Source: Gordonia bronchialis DSM 43247 | GTDB taxonomy: Bacteria > Actinomycetota > Actinomycetes > Mycobacteriales > Mycobacteriaceae | DNA: 64,000 nt | NCBI RefSeq assembly: GCF_000024785.1 | Contig: NC_013441.1 | Span: forward strand, 3,410,001 to 3,474,000 | Direction: 5' to 3' | Part shown: positions 17,193 through 27,314 of the stretch, one piece after another | Numbering within the stretch: the first letter of the stretch is position 1 | Layout of the letters: every line of letters starts with the position of its first letter | The notes under the pieces: model-generated | What the model was told of the DNA's origin: nothing | Databases searched by the model: none | Seen by the model: only the letters and a program-made list of their open reading frames with translations | Program-made: the position numbers and the translations under genes

Positions 17193-19451
17193 TCAGGACT
17201 TGTCGAGGTAGGCGATCTTCTGCGGGGCGAGGATCGCATCCACCAGGTCGGCGAGCGGCCGGTGCTCGATCAACGTGAGGTCACCACCAACCACCTCCTC
17301 GGCCAGATCCCGGGCGTCGGCGATCACGTCGGCGTCGTCGAGCAACGAGAGGAACCGCAGGGAGGTGGTCCCGCCGGACTGCAGCGACCCCAGGACGTCA
17401 CCTTCGCGTCGCTGCTGAAGGTCGACGCGGGCAAGTTCGAAGCCGTCGTTGGAACCGGCCACCGCCGTGAGTCGCTGCATCGACTGGGACACCTGCGGCG
17501 CCGAGGTCATCAGCAGGCAGAGGCCGGCGTGTTTGCCACGGCCCACGCGACCCCGGAGCTGGTGCAATTGGCTCACGCCGAACCGCTCGGCATCGACGAT
17601 GACCATCATCGTCGCGTTGGGCACGTCCACGCCCACCTCGATGACGGTGGTGGCCACCAGGATGTCGAGTTCGCCACGCCCGAAGGCGTCCATGACCTCG
17701 TTCTTCTCGTCCGCCGGCAACCGGCCGTGCAGCAGTCCGATGCGGTGGCCGCCGAGCGGACCGGCCAGCAGCGCCTCGTACTGGTCGAGCACCGAGATCG
17801 TCTTGAGCGCTTCGGGATTCTTGGCCGCGCCGGACTTTCCGCCACCGGTCTCGTCGTCACCGCCGATGCGAGAGCACACCACGTACACCTGACGTCCGGC
17901 GGCGATCTCCTCATCGGCGCGTGACCACACCCGCTCGACCCAGCGCTCGTTGCCCATCGGCACCACGTTGGTGGTGATGGGTTGTCGCCCCAGCGGCAAT
18001 TCGCGCAACACCGACGTGTCGAGGTCGCCGAAGGCGGTCATCGCGACCGTACGCGGGATGGGTGTCGCGGTCATCACCAGGAAGTGCGGCATCACGCCGT
18101 CGCGTCCCCGACCACGCAGGACGTCGCGCTGCTCCACCCCGAATCGGTGCTGCTCGTCGACGACGACCATCCCGAGGTCGAAGAACTCGACATTCTCCTC
18201 GAGCAGCGCATGTGTTCCGACGACGATGCCCGCCGTTCCGGTCACCACATCGAGCAACGTCTGACGTTTGCCCTTCGTCTTCATCGAACCGGTGAGCAAC
18301 GCGATGCTGGTGGCACCCTCGGCAGCCGAGAGCTCACCGGCCTCGGCAAGGTCGCCGAGCATCGTCCGCATCGTCCGATAATGCTGTGCGGCAAGTACTT
18401 CGGTGGGTGCGAGGATGGCGCACTGGTGTCCGTTGTCGACCACGCGGAGCATCGCGAGCAACGACACGAGGGTCTTGCCCGAGCCCACCTCACCCTGCAG
18501 CAGCCGGCTCATCGGACGGTTCTGTGCCAGATCCTCGCCGAGTTCACCGACCACCGTGCGCTGCCCGGCGGTCAATTCGAAGGGCAACCGCTGTGCCAGG
18601 CGGTCCTCGAGACCGCCCGGCACATGCGGGCAGGCGGCCGCGGACTCGTTGCGCCCGGCCAGTCGCCGTTGCGCCAGCACCGTCTGGATCGCCAGTGCCT
18701 CATCGAACTTCAGCCTCGCCGACGCCGCGGTGATGTCGTCGTCGGTCTCGGGCAGGTGGATCTTCTCGATCGCCTCGGCGGTGGTGATCAGTCCACGCCG
18801 GTTCCGGTCTGCCTCGCTCAGCGCATCGGCGGTCTGCGGCCGATGGGCCAGCACCCGTCGCACGGCACCCCAGATGTCCCAGGTCTGGATGTCGCGGGTG
18901 GCCGGGTACATCGGAATGATGGGCCGGTCGAACTGGGCCAGGAAATCGGCACCCGCACCATCCTGGTCATCGGTGAGTTCGGCTTCCACCGCGTACATCT
19001 CGGTCAGCATCGCCGAGCCGACGACACGGTCGACCTCCGGATCTCCGTCGGGCAGCACCATCCATTCCGGGTGCGACAGCTGGATCTGCTCGCGGAAGAA
19101 TTTCACCGTGCCGGCCATCATCACGCGCGCACCGGGCTTCAGTTTGGTCCGGATGAACCGCGGATTGAAGAAAGTGGCCTCATAGGTACGCGCCTCATCG
19201 GTCACGGTGACCTTGAGGAAATGCCCGCTGCGCTTGCGCATCGGGATCATGTCGGCCTTGGTGATCCGGCCGACGATGGTGAGATACTCACCGGCCTCCG
19301 GCAATTCGGCCTCCGACACCTGCCCCTGACGCACGTATCGGCGGGGGGTGTAGTGCAGCAACTCCCCCACCGTCGCGACGCCGAGTGTGGCCAGCGCGGT
19401 GACGAGTTTGGCGTCGAGGACATCGGAGAGCGAATCAGACTGAGTGATCAC
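17193..19451 (-). CDS. recG: ATP-dependent DNA helicase RecG
   Basis: A 752-residue helicase that remodels stalled replication forks and Holliday junctions. It has the N-terminal wedge/OB domain, Walker A in LLQGEVGSGKTLVSL, the DEQH box VVVDEQHRFGVEQRD, motif III FLVMTATPIPRT, and the C-terminal helicase lobe with VATTVIEVGVDVPNAT and HQLRGRVGRGKHAGLC. The GTG at 19451 gives the family length and an N-terminus ITQSDSLSDVLDAKL like other actinobacterial RecG; the open frame continues upstream but only into the preceding gene. It follows the DAK2-domain gene by 67 bp. Confidence 0.95.
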   Translation of the reverse strand: MITQSDSLSDVLDAKLVTALATLGVATVGELLHYTPRRYVRQGQVSEAELPEAGEYLTIVGRITKADMIPMRKRSGHFLKVTVTDEARTYEATFFNPRFIRTKLKPGARVMMAGTVKFFREQIQLSHPEWMVLPDGDPEVDRVVGSAMLTEMYAVEAELTDDQDGAGADFLAQFDRPIIPMYPATRDIQTWDIWGAVRRVLAHRPQTADALSEADRNRRGLITTAEAIEKIHLPETDDDITAASARLKFDEALAIQTVLAQRRLAGRNESAAACPHVPGGLEDRLAQRLPFELTAGQRTVVGELGEDLAQNRPMSRLLQGEVGSGKTLVSLLAMLRVVDNGHQCAILAPTEVLAAQHYRTMRTMLGDLAEAGELSAAEGATSIALLTGSMKTKGKRQTLLDVVTGTAGIVVGTHALLEENVEFFDLGMVVVDEQHRFGVEQRDVLRGRGRDGVMPHFLVMTATPIPRTVAMTAFGDLDTSVLRELPLGRQPITTNVVPMGNERWVERVWSRADEEIAAGRQVYVVCSRIGGDDETGGGKSGAAKNPEALKTISVLDQYEALLAGPLGGHRIGLLHGRLPADEKNEVMDAFGRGELDILVATTVIEVGVDVPNATMMVIVDAERFGVSQLHQLRGRVGRGKHAGLCLLMTSAPQVSQSMQRLTAVAGSNDGFELARVDLQQRREGDVLGSLQSGGTTSLRFLSLLDDADVIADARDLAEEVVGGDLTLIEHRPLADLVDAILAPQKIAYLDKS

Positions 19452-19518
19452 CGGTTTCGCGCACCCGCCGTTCCGGTCCCCACGGTCACCGCGGTGAGAG
19501 TCACCGTCGCTGCCCGAC

Positions 19519-21165
19519 TCATTCGACGCCCACCTCGATGAGATCACCGCACTGTCCGGTCTCGTACACGGCCAGCTCGATGCCGGGATGACTGCGCCGC
19601 ATCTGCTCGGTGATGGCGTCGAGCGCGGCGGGATCCACCTCACCACCGGCGAGCACGGTCACCATCTCACCACCGGTGGCGAGCATCAGATCCACCAGCG
19701 CGGTGGCCGCGGCGGTTTGATCGGGGGCGACGACGAGGACGTCGGAACCGATCAGGCCGAGGACGTCACCGACGTCGCACATCCCGGCCAGGGTCATCAT
19801 CTTCTGATCGGCCAGTTGGAGTGAACCCCAACGGGTTCCGGCTGCCGCCTCGGCCATGGCGTAGGCGTCGGCGTCGGCCTGCTCACCGGGATCGTGCACC
19901 GCCAGGGCGGCCAGGCACTGCACCATCGACGAGGTCGGCAGGGTGACGATGGACCGCTGCGGCGAGCGCACCTCGGTGGCCACCGTCACCAGTTCCTGAG
20001 ATGCCAGCGCACCGTTGGCCATCACCACCACGTGGGCGCTGTCGGTACCGCGGATCGTGTCGGCGAGTTGCTCGGCGGTCAGTCCGTCGTCGGCGCGCAG
20101 CACGGTGGCACCCGCTTCGGCGAACAACTCGGCCGCGCCGTCGCCGGTCACCACGGCGACCACCGCCCGCTTGTACCGTGGCGGGGGTTCCACCGAATCC
20201 ACGTGTGCGCGAATGGCATCGAGCGCAAAGCAGCTGATCCGGATGTCCGAGACCCGCCCGAGCGTGACCCCGGCCTCCACCGCCGCACCCGGATCACAGG
20301 TATGCACGTGAACCGAGAACCGTTCTCCGTCACCGCTGGAGCTGTCGCCGACGATGACCACCGCGTCCCCGACATCGTCGAGGAAGCGCCGCAGGTCGGC
20401 GATCCGCTCACCGACCGCGCCGTGCAACTGATACATGACCTCGAAGTCCATGTCGCTGCCGTCGGAGCAGGTCTCGCCCTCCGGATGCCCCGCCTGACCA
20501 CCACCGGTGAGGAATCCGCGGTAGCGGCGTCGCCGATTGGACACCCCGGTCAGCACCGAGACCATCGCGTCGAGCAGGGCGAGGAAACCACGCCCGCCGG
20601 CATCGACGACGCCGGCACTGGCGAGCACCGGGAGTTGATCGGGGGTGCGTTCGAGCGCGTCGGCACACTCATCGGCGATCGCGCGGGCGAGGTCGCTGGC
20701 GGTGTCTGATTCGTGGTCGGCCGCCGCCGTGGCCGCGACCTTGATCAGGGTGAGCACCGTGCCCTCCTGCGGTTCGCTGACCGCCCGGGTGGCCGCCAGC
20801 GATCCGAGCCGCAGGCCCGAGGCCACCAGATTCTTGAAGGTCAGCTCCGGACCGTCGAGCAGTTCGGCCGCGTCCGCGAGTCCCACCAGGACCTGCGAGA
20901 GGATGATCCCGGAATTGCCACGCGCTCCGGCGACCGCACCGTCGGCCATCGCGCGTGCGACGTCGGCCACGCCGGCGTCCTGCGGAAGGGCGTCGGTTGC
21001 GTCGGCCGCCGCCGTCATGGTGAAGACCATGTTGCTACCGGTGTCGGAGTCGGGAATCGGGAAGACGTTGAGGTCGTTGATCTCGCCGCGCAGTGCCTCG
21101 AGGTTCTCCGCAGATGCGCGTGCCCAGTCGCGCAACACCTGTGGGTTCATGGTCCGGGCGATCAC
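19519..21165 (-). CDS. DAK2 domain protein, FakA-like fatty acid kinase
   Basis: A 548-residue protein with an N-terminal Dak2 ATP-binding domain. The phosphate and metal motif is in [17 protein letters not shown] near residue 40, followed by [13 protein letters not shown]. The C-terminal half is the DegV-like region characteristic of FakA. In other bacteria FakA phosphorylates fatty acids bound to DegV/FakB. The start is GTG at 21165, preceded by GAGGGGG on this strand; ATG 21150 is the alternative. The order DAK2-recG matches Rv2974c-Rv2973c. Kinase activity in actinobacteria is inferred. Confidence 0.88.
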   Translation of the reverse strand: MIARTMNPQVLRDWARASAENLEALRGEINDLNVFPIPDSDTGSNMVFTMTAAADATDALPQDAGVADVARAMADGAVAGARGNSGIILSQVLVGLADAAELLDGPELTFKNLVASGLRLGSLAATRAVSEPQEGTVLTLIKVAATAAADHESDTASDLARAIADECADALERTPDQLPVLASAGVVDAGGRGFLALLDAMVSVLTGVSNRRRRYRGFLTGGGQAGHPEGETCSDGSDMDFEVMYQLHGAVGERIADLRRFLDDVGDAVVIVGDSSSGDGERFSVHVHTCDPGAAVEAGVTLGRVSDIRISCFALDAIRAHVDSVEPPPRYKRAVVAVVTGDGAAELFAEAGATVLRADDGLTAEQLADTIRGTDSAHVVVMANGALASQELVTVATEVRSPQRSIVTLPTSSMVQCLAALAVHDPGEQADADAYAMAEAAAGTRWGSLQLADQKMMTLAGMCDVGDVLGLIGSDVLVVAPDQTAAATALVDLMLATGGEMVTVLAGGEVDPAALDAITEQMRRSHPGIELAVYETGQCGDLIEVGVE

Positions 21166-21412
21166 GCGTCCCCCTCTTCTGCTCGCCGCACCTCGGCTCT
21201 CGCGGGATGTGTTCGAGATTACTCGGACGGCCCGACACCGACGGGCCGCCGTGGCCCGGTCGCGCGGACCTCGTGCGCTGATTTGGTCACACCGGGTGGG
21301 CCCCGCTATTCTTGCAGGGTTGCCTGTCGGCGCATGCGCAAGCCACGTGCTGTGTCCGGCGCCCGGACGGGCTGACCACCAGACCATATTCATCTATCAA
21401 GGGAGTTCGACG

Positions 21413-21604
21413 ATGGCTGCCGTTTGCGACATCTGCGGCAAGGGCCCGGGCTTCGGGAAGTCGGTTTCGCACTCGCACCGACGGACCAATCGCCGCTGGA
21501 ACCCGAACATCCAATCGGTGCGCGTCGAGGTCGCCCCGGGCAACCGGAAGCGTAAGAACGTGTGCACCTCGTGCCTCAAGGCCGGTAAGACCGCGACCGT
21601 CTGA
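21413..21604 (+). CDS. rpmB: 50S ribosomal protein L28 (zinc-ribbon form)
   Basis: A 63-residue basic protein starting [20 protein letters not shown]. It keeps two CxxC pairs (CDIC near residue 5 and CTSC near residue 51), so it is the zinc-containing L28 form. GGGAG lies 9 bases before the ATG. The upstream in-frame extension overlaps the DAK2 gene on the other strand and is not coding. rpmB is divergent from the DAK2 gene, the usual actinobacterial arrangement. Confidence 0.96.
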   Translation: MAAVCDICGKGPGFGKSVSHSHRRTNRRWNPNIQSVRVEVAPGNRKRKNVCTSCLKAGKTATV

Positions 21605-21650
21605 GTCGTCTCCGGACGAGAACGATCGTTCGGCGGCCAACGCCGCCACG

Positions 21651-21699
21651 AGACCCGACCCCGACCGAGCAATCGCTCGCCCCGGAGTCGGGTCTTTGT
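21651..21699 (+). terminator. rpmB terminator
   Basis: Arms AGACCCGAC (21651-21659) and GTCGGGTCT (21687-21695) are perfectly complementary, with a smaller inner CGAGC/GCTCG hairpin between them, and TTTG follows. It lies 47 bp after the rpmB stop. Confidence 0.7.
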
Positions 21700-21724
21700 C
21701 GTGCACGGGCTAAGGTGACCGATC

Positions 21725-22585
21725 ATGACCTCCACCACATCAGCCGCCGGTTCCCCGGCCACCACTGCCCCGGCCACCACTTCTCAGACCGGAGAATCCG
21801 ACTCCCCGGTGCAGATTGCCGACGGCGTCCTGACCATCACTGTGTGCACGGCTGCCGCGGGTACCTCCCTCGCCGACGACGCACTGACGCTCGGCGCCGC
21901 GCGCCTGCGCGAGGTGGCTCGCGGTGAACTCGAGGTCGGCGCAGTTCTTCTCGTCGGCGCCGGGGCCAACTTCTGCGCGGGCGGCAATGTGCGCGCCTTC
22001 GCGGCCGCCGAACACCGGCCGACCTATGTGCGCGGCCTCGCCGACAATTTCCACACGATGGTGACCGCCCTCTACGAGGCCGATCGTCCGGTGGTGGCCG
22101 CGGTGAAGGGGTGGGCGGCCGGAGCGGGGATGTCATTGGTCCTGCACGCCGACGTCGCGATCGGCGGGACGTCGACCCGACTGCGGCCCGCCTACCGCGG
22201 AATCGGTCTGACGCCCGACGGCGGTCTCACCTGGACGCTGCCGCGTGCGGTGGGTGCCGCACGCGCCCGCAACATCATCCTCACCGATCGGGTCATCTCC
22301 GCGACCGAGGCCCTCGACTGGGGAATCCTGTCCGAACTCGTCGCCGACGACGAGGTGGACACCGCTGCCCGCGCCGCTGCCGCGACCATCGCCGCCGGGC
22401 CCTGGCACGCCGATCGCGGCGCTCGGCGCCTGCTGTCCGCCTCGCCCGAGCGCAGCCTCATCGAGCAACTCGCACTCGAGGCGGAGTCCATCGCGCTGCG
22501 CTCGGGCAGTCCGGAGGGTCGTGAAGGCGTGGACGCCTTCGTCGGCAAGCGGGCCGCCGACTGGGCGACCGGACGCAACGCCTGA
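21725..22585 (+). CDS. enoyl-CoA hydratase/isomerase family protein
   Basis: A 286-residue crotonase-fold protein. The oxyanion-hole segments are GAGANFCAGGNVRAF (around residue 80) and KGWAAGAGMSLVLHADV (around 126). The active-site region reads GIGLTPDGGLTWTLPR, with Asp-Gly-Gly as in PaaG-type isomerases rather than the Glu of classic hydratases. The substrate is an acyl-CoA that cannot be named. A Ser/Thr/Ala-rich N-terminus of about 25 residues precedes the domain. TAAGGT (21711-21716) lies 8 bases before the ATG and there is no Shine-Dalgarno sequence, so the transcript may start close to the ATG. Confidence 0.88.
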   Translation: MTSTTSAAGSPATTAPATTSQTGESDSPVQIADGVLTITVCTAAAGTSLADDALTLGAARLREVARGELEVGAVLLVGAGANFCAGGNVRAFAAAEHRPTYVRGLADNFHTMVTALYEADRPVVAAVKGWAAGAGMSLVLHADVAIGGTSTRLRPAYRGIGLTPDGGLTWTLPRAVGAARARNIILTDRVISATEALDWGILSELVADDEVDTAARAAAATIAAGPWHADRGARRLLSASPERSLIEQLALEAESIALRSGSPEGREGVDAFVGKRAADWATGRNA

Positions 22586-22600
22586 GAACGCGTCGCGTCG

Positions 22601-23290
22601 TCAGTGCAGACGCCAGTCCACCGGATCGGCGCCGAGATCGGCGAGTTCCTCGTTGGCCCGGCTGAACGGACGCGACCCGAAGAAGCCCTTCGACGCCGAC
22701 AACGGGGACGGGTGCGCCGACACGATCGCCGGCACATCGGGCATCAGCTTCTGCAGTTCGGCGGCATGCCGGCCCCAGAGGATGGCGACGAGTGGTTCAT
22801 CCCGGGCGACGAGGGCGTTGATCGCGCACTCGGTGACCTGTTCCCAGCCCCGTCCGCGATGCGACGCCGGCTGCCCGGGCGTCACGGTCAGCACCCGATT
22901 GAGCAGCAGCACACCGGCATCGGCCCACGGCGTGAGATCGCCGGTGGAGGGTCGCGGGTAGCCGAGGTCGGCGCAGTACTCGGTGTAGATGTTGGCCAGC
23001 GACCGCGGTATCGGCGAGACGTCGGGGGCAACCGAAAAGCTCAGTCCCACAGCGTGCCCCGGCGTGGGATACGGGTCCTGGCCGACGATGAGCACGCGCA
23101 CGTCGTCCAGTGGACGGGTGAAGCCCCGCAGTACGTGTTTGCCCGCGGGGAGATAGCCGCGGCCTGCCGCCGTCTCGGCCCGCAGAAACTGTCCGAGCTC
23201 GGTCACCGTCGGTTCCACGGGTGCGAGCGCGGCGGCCCACCCGGGATCGATGATCTCCGACAGCGGTCGCGGTCCGGCCGGCGTGCTCAT
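22601..23290 (-). CDS. ung: uracil-DNA glycosylase
   Basis: A 229-residue family 1 enzyme that excises uracil from DNA. Motifs: the water-activating loop [19 protein letters not shown] with the catalytic Asp, and the DNA-minor-groove loop [18 protein letters not shown] with the conserved His. The ATG overlaps the stop of the gamma carbonic anhydrase gene as ATGA, so the two are co-translated. It converges with the enoyl-CoA hydratase gene. Confidence 0.97.
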   Translation of the reverse strand: MSTPAGPRPLSEIIDPGWAAALAPVEPTVTELGQFLRAETAAGRGYLPAGKHVLRGFTRPLDDVRVLIVGQDPYPTPGHAVGLSFSVAPDVSPIPRSLANIYTEYCADLGYPRPSTGDLTPWADAGVLLLNRVLTVTPGQPASHRGRGWEQVTECAINALVARDEPLVAILWGRHAAELQKLMPDVPAIVSAHPSPLSASKGFFGSRPFSRANEELADLGADPVDWRLH

Positions 23291-23811
23291 CCGTCGATCC
23301 TGCGCAGGGCGCTGCGGTAGTGCTGTGCGTTCTGGAAGTACATCTCGCAGTTGAGATCCACGTGTCCGTCACTCACCTCGAAACCCTCCCGGATCTTCGC
23401 CGGGACGCCGAGCGCCATCCGCCGCGCGGGCACGGCGAACCGGAACGGCACCACCGCTCCCGCCCCGACGATCGCGCCGTCGCCGACCGTGGACCCGTTG
23501 AGCACCACCGAACCCGACGCGATCAGGCAGTTGTCCCCGATCGTGGCGCCTTCGATGTGGGCGTTGTGTCCCACCACGCAGCCGGCACCGATCACCGTCG
23601 GATCAACCGGGGTGCAGTGGATCACGGTGCCGTCCTGGATGTTCGTCCGGGCGCCGACGCTGATCGTTCCGTAGTCACCGCGCAGGACCGCACCGGGCCA
23701 CACCGAGACCCCGTCGGCCAGGGTGACCGCGCCGATGACGACGGCGTCGGGATGGACGTAGGTGTCCGCGCCCAGCGTGGGCACGCGGTCATCGAGTGCA
23801 TAGATCGCCAT
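23287..23811 (-). CDS. gamma-class carbonic anhydrase-like protein
   Basis: A 174-residue left-handed beta-helix protein built from hexapeptide repeats. Three candidate zinc-binding histidines occur in GTVIHCTP and [10 protein letters not shown]. Many proteins of this fold have carbonic anhydrase activity or act as acyltransferase-like scaffolds; activity is not proven by sequence. It lies between thiL (9 bp upstream) and ung (4-base overlap), so thiL, this gene and ung form one operon. Confidence 0.88.
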   Translation of the reverse strand: MAIYALDDRVPTLGADTYVHPDAVVIGAVTLADGVSVWPGAVLRGDYGTISVGARTNIQDGTVIHCTPVDPTVIGAGCVVGHNAHIEGATIGDNCLIASGSVVLNGSTVGDGAIVGAGAVVPFRFAVPARRMALGVPAKIREGFEVSDGHVDLNCEMYFQNAQHYRSALRRIDG

Positions 23812-23819
23812 CCCACGAT

Positions 23820-24905
23820 CTAATCACCCGGTGTGGTCCTGCACCTCCGGCCGGTCGTGTCGCCGGCAAATCCCTCCCAGCCGCGCAGCCGTGGACCGTC
23901 GGGTCCGTGCAGCGGACGCCCGTCGATCAGCACATCCCCACCTTGTTCGTCCCCTGCCGTGTTGTCCCCGCCCGGCAGAACCGCACCGATCACCGTCCAC
24001 CCGTCGGGTACGTCCTCAGCGGCAAAGGCCCCGAGCAGTTCGTGGTCCTCCCCACCGGCGAGGACCCATTCGGCGACGTCGACGCCCCACTCGGCCGCGA
24101 GCGCGGTGACCCGGTCACTGCGTGGCACCCGGGAACTGTCCACCGACATCTGGGTTCCGGACGCCTGTGACATGGTGATCAGCTCTTCGACGAGGCCATC
24201 GGAGATGTCGGTCATCGCATGCGCGCCACGGGCCGCGGCAATCGGCCCCTGGGCCAGATCGGGAGTCGGAACTCGATGTGCGGCAACCAGATCCGGCCAT
24301 CGCTCCACATCTGCCGGGCGATCCGACGACAGGACGGCCAGCCCCGCGGCACAGGCACCCAACCGGCCGCTGACCGCGAGGACGTCCCCCGGCCGCGCGC
24401 CGCCGAGCGCGACCGGTGCCCGGCCGTCCATCGCACCGACCGCGGTGACGCTCACCACCACCTGACCGGCGGCGACCAGGTCGCCACCGAGCAGCCGCGC
24501 CCCGAGCAGGTGGGTCGCGTCCACCATGCCGGCGTTCAGATCGAGCAGCGTCCCGACCGGCGTCGACGGCGGGGCCGCGATGGACACCACCACCCCGGTC
24601 GTGCGTCCGCCCATCGCGGCGATGTCGGCCGCGCTCTGCACGATGGCGCGCGCCCCCACATCCCGGGCGCGCGACCAGTCGAATCGGAAATGCCGGCCCT
24701 CCACCGCGGTGTCGGTGCTGATCACCGTCGCACCACGCGTGTCGACGACGGCGGCATCGTCCCCCGAGCCGATGACGATGTCGCGGGCCGGTCCCGCCGC
24801 GGATGCCTGCGCGGTGAAGGCGGCGATCATGGCGCGCTCGCCGATGGCACCGACCGTCGCCGACCGCAACGCGGGGTCGTCGATGTCACCGGCACCTGCC
24901 GTCAT
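23820..24905 (-). CDS. thiL: thiamine-monophosphate kinase
   Basis: A 361-residue enzyme that makes thiamine diphosphate from thiamine monophosphate. The N-terminus carries the family pattern (IGSGDDAAVVD near residue 47, STDTAVEGRHFRFDW, the metal-binding ADIAAMGGRT), and TDISDGLVEEL and WVLAGGEDHELLGAF follow. It leads an operon with the gamma carbonic anhydrase and ung genes, as in Rv2977c-Rv2976c apart from the inserted anhydrase gene. Confidence 0.95.
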   Translation of the reverse strand: MTAGAGDIDDPALRSATVGAIGERAMIAAFTAQASAAGPARDIVIGSGDDAAVVDTRGATVISTDTAVEGRHFRFDWSRARDVGARAIVQSAADIAAMGGRTTGVVVSIAAPPSTPVGTLLDLNAGMVDATHLLGARLLGGDLVAAGQVVVSVTAVGAMDGRAPVALGGARPGDVLAVSGRLGACAAGLAVLSSDRPADVERWPDLVAAHRVPTPDLAQGPIAAARGAHAMTDISDGLVEELITMSQASGTQMSVDSSRVPRSDRVTALAAEWGVDVAEWVLAGGEDHELLGAFAAEDVPDGWTVIGAVLPGGDNTAGDEQGGDVLIDGRPLHGPDGPRLRGWEGFAGDTTGRRCRTTPGD

Positions 24906-25074
24906 TTCTGTTCACCCGGTCTCTCTGAGTCGCGCGTGCAAGGGGTTGTCGGTGACAATGTGTGCCACAGTGTATTGGCTCCCGGTGTGCTGGCCCCTCG
25001 GTCACGTCCCGGCGGGGTCGGCATTGGCGCCGGGATCGACAACCCGGCGACGTGCCGTGACGGAGAGGATGGCC

Positions 25075-25314
25075 GTGGTTCAGGCATACATACTGATCCA
25101 GACCGAGGTCGGGAGGGCGGCGCTGGCCGCGGCGACCATCGCAGAGATCTCCGGGGTCGCCTCGTCCGAGGAGGTCAGCGGACCCTACGACGTGATCGTC
25201 CGCGTGGACGCCGCCGACGCCTCCCACCTCACCGACGATGTGCTCCCGCAGATCCAGAAGGTCGACGGGATCACCCGGACTCTCACCTGCCCGGTGGTGA
25301 CCAGCACTCGCTGA
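25075..25314 (+). CDS. stand-alone Lrp/AsnC effector (RAM) domain protein
   Basis: A 79-residue protein, MVQAYILIQTEVGRAALAA when initiated at GTG 25075, consisting only of the ligand-binding RAM domain of Lrp/AsnC regulators (GPYDVIVRVDAADASHL is the core) with no helix-turn-helix. Such proteins bind amino acids or other small molecules and oligomerise. The GTG at 25075 is preferred over the ATG at 25069 because GGAGAGG lies 6 bases before it and the resulting N-terminus matches the family. It is divergent from thiL. Confidence 0.85.
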   Translation: MVQAYILIQTEVGRAALAAATIAEISGVASSEEVSGPYDVIVRVDAADASHLTDDVLPQIQKVDGITRTLTCPVVTSTR

Positions 25315-25381
25315 ACCGGCCGTCTGACATGCGCGGGTGGCGCCGATCGGCGGTGCGAACCCGGGCACTACCCTGGGTCGC

Positions 25382-26155
25382 GTGAGTTCAGCAGGTTCCG
25401 ACGACAGCGCCGACGACGACCGGGCCACCGGCGACAGGGCCGACGCCAGTGCGTCGGACAAGACGACCACTGACGCAGCCGCATCCAAGGCGACCACATC
25501 CAGCCCAACGGCATCCGACGAATCTGTGGCCGACGAATCTGTGGCCGACGACAGCGCAGACCAGACCAGCACAGATCAAACGGCCCCCGTCGCCGCCGAT
25601 CGGTACGGGTCGGGGCCTCGCCTGAGTCCCGCGCTGATCGCCACCCTGGTCACCATCCCGGTGATGGTGCTGGTGGGCTTCATCGCCTACGCCGCCCTGC
25701 GGTCCGACGATCAGAGCAGCACGCCGGTCGAGTCCTACCCCGTCGATGCTGCCGTTGCGCCGGCCTGCGAGAAGTTCCTCGCGGCGCTACCGACACACTT
25801 CGATGGCTTCGGCGACAAAGAGATTCGGGGCCAGAACGCGGTTTGGCCGGCCGCCGGTGACGGCGACGACCTGACCCTGCGGTGCGGGGTGACCCGACCG
25901 ACCGACCTCGCGCCGACCAGCGGGTTGCAGGCGATCTATCCGCCCGGCTCCACCGGCAACGACGGCGTGCAGTGGTTCATCGTCGACTCCGTCGAGGGTG
26001 CGGGCGAATCGTATGTGGCGGTGGATCACCGGCCCTATGTCGCGCTGTGGGTTCCGCAGAATGCGGGCAACGGCCCCATCACCGACATCACCGGTGTGGT
26101 CTCGACGACGCTGCAACCCGCACCGCTGGAATTCGGGCCACGGCCCTCACGCTGA
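25382..26155 (+). CDS. DUF3515 membrane protein
   Basis: A 257-residue protein of unknown function. Residues 1-80 are an acidic, Ser/Thr/Asp-rich disordered tail with a small internal duplication (DESVADESVADD). One membrane span follows (about 84-106, LIATLVTIPVMVLVGFIAYAAL), then an outer domain with the DUF3515 pattern (CEKFLAALPTHFDGF, LRCGVTRPTDL). TACCCT (25369-25374) sits 7 bases before the GTG start without a Shine-Dalgarno sequence, suggesting a leaderless mRNA. It is convergent with gpsA with only 4 bp between them. Confidence 0.88.
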   Translation: MSSAGSDDSADDDRATGDRADASASDKTTTDAAASKATTSSPTASDESVADESVADDSADQTSTDQTAPVAADRYGSGPRLSPALIATLVTIPVMVLVGFIAYAALRSDDQSSTPVESYPVDAAVAPACEKFLAALPTHFDGFGDKEIRGQNAVWPAAGDGDDLTLRCGVTRPTDLAPTSGLQAIYPPGSTGNDGVQWFIVDSVEGAGESYVAVDHRPYVALWVPQNAGNGPITDITGVVSTTLQPAPLEFGPRPSR

Positions 26156-26159
26156 TCGG

Positions 26160-27167
26160 TCAGTCGCGATAGATCTCGGGTTTGATGGTGCGACCCAACA
26201 GCGAACTGACCGCGTCGCTCACCGACAGTCCCGAGTGGCACACCTGGTGGACGGCGTCGGTGAGCGGCATGTCGACCTGATGCTTTTCCGCCAGGGCGCG
26301 CACGGAGGTACATGACTTGACGCCCTCGGCCACCTGGCCGTTGGCCGCCTCCTGTGCCTCCTCGAGTGTCGCCCCCTGCCCGAGGTGCGCCCCGAAGGTG
26401 CGGTTCCGTGACAGCGGCGACGAGCAGGTCGCCACCAGATCACCGATGCCGGCCAGTCCGGCCAGCGTCTCGATCTTGGCGCCGACCGCAACCGCGAGCC
26501 GGATGGTCTCCGCTAGACCGCGGGTGATGATGGTGGCCAGCGTGTTCTGCCCGAATCCCACGCCGCTGGCCATGCCGCAGGCCAGCGCGATGACGTTCTT
26601 GACCGCACCACCGATCTCGCAGCCGACCACATCGGTGTTCGAGTACGGCCGGAAATAGCCGGTGGCGAAACACGACTGGAGTTCCTTGGCACGGTCCTCG
26701 TCGGCGCACGCGATCACGGTGGCGGCGGGTTGCCCCTCGGCGATCTCGCGCGCCAGATTGGGTCCGGTCAGTACCGCCACCTGATCGGATCCGAAGCCGG
26801 TGACCTCGGCGATGACCTCGCTCATCCGCATCAGACTGGAGGTCTCCACACCCTTCGCGAGGGACACCAGCGTCGCGTCCGGGCGAAGGTGCGGGGTCCA
26901 GCGGGCGAGATTGTCCCGCAACGACTGTGACGGCACGGCGCACACCACGATGTCCGCCTCCGCGAGCAGCTCGGCATACGAGTTCGACGCGCGCAGTCCG
27001 GCCGGCAGCGTGATCCCGGACAGATAGTCGTTGTTGGTGTGCTCGGTGTTGATCTGGTCGGCCAACTCGGCGCGGCGCGCCCAGATCGTCGTCTCGGTTC
27101 CCGCATCTACCAGGACCTTTGCCGTGGCGGTGCCCCAGGAGCCCGCACCCATTACAACCGCACTCAC
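26160..27167 (-). CDS. gpsA: glycerol-3-phosphate dehydrogenase [NAD(P)+]
   Basis: A 335-residue enzyme that reduces dihydroxyacetone phosphate to sn-glycerol 3-phosphate for phospholipid synthesis. It has the Rossmann motif [16 protein letters not shown] at the N-terminus, [35 protein letters not shown] and the catalytic-region lysine in [16 protein letters not shown]. The GTG at 27167 is chosen because AGAGG lies 7 bases before it and it gives the family N-terminus; the much longer upstream frame is non-conserved. It is divergent from fbiD. Confidence 0.96.
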   Translation of the reverse strand: MSAVVMGAGSWGTATAKVLVDAGTETTIWARRAELADQINTEHTNNDYLSGITLPAGLRASNSYAELLAEADIVVCAVPSQSLRDNLARWTPHLRPDATLVSLAKGVETSSLMRMSEVIAEVTGFGSDQVAVLTGPNLAREIAEGQPAATVIACADEDRAKELQSCFATGYFRPYSNTDVVGCEIGGAVKNVIALACGMASGVGFGQNTLATIITRGLAETIRLAVAVGAKIETLAGLAGIGDLVATCSSPLSRNRTFGAHLGQGATLEEAQEAANGQVAEGVKSCTSVRALAEKHQVDMPLTDAVHQVCHSGLSVSDAVSSLLGRTIKPEIYRD

Positions 27168-27314
27168 AGCCGCGCCTCTCGCCCTTTGTCGGTGAACCAG
27201 TACTCGGTGACCGCAGTACTGGTGATCACACCCTAGTTTCCCGGATCGGATACCGGGGCGGTATCGCCCACCCGGCATGGCGCGCGCCATGCGCCCGTGT
27301 TCCATGATGGTGGG

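Noticed and set aside
17982..19541. Open frame of 519 codons on the plus strand
   Set aside because: Antisense shadow of recG.
25069..25071. ATG start for the Lrp-type gene
   Set aside because: It lies directly against the GGAGAGG sequence; GTG 25075 has proper 6-base spacing and gives MVQAYILIQTEVG as in homologues.
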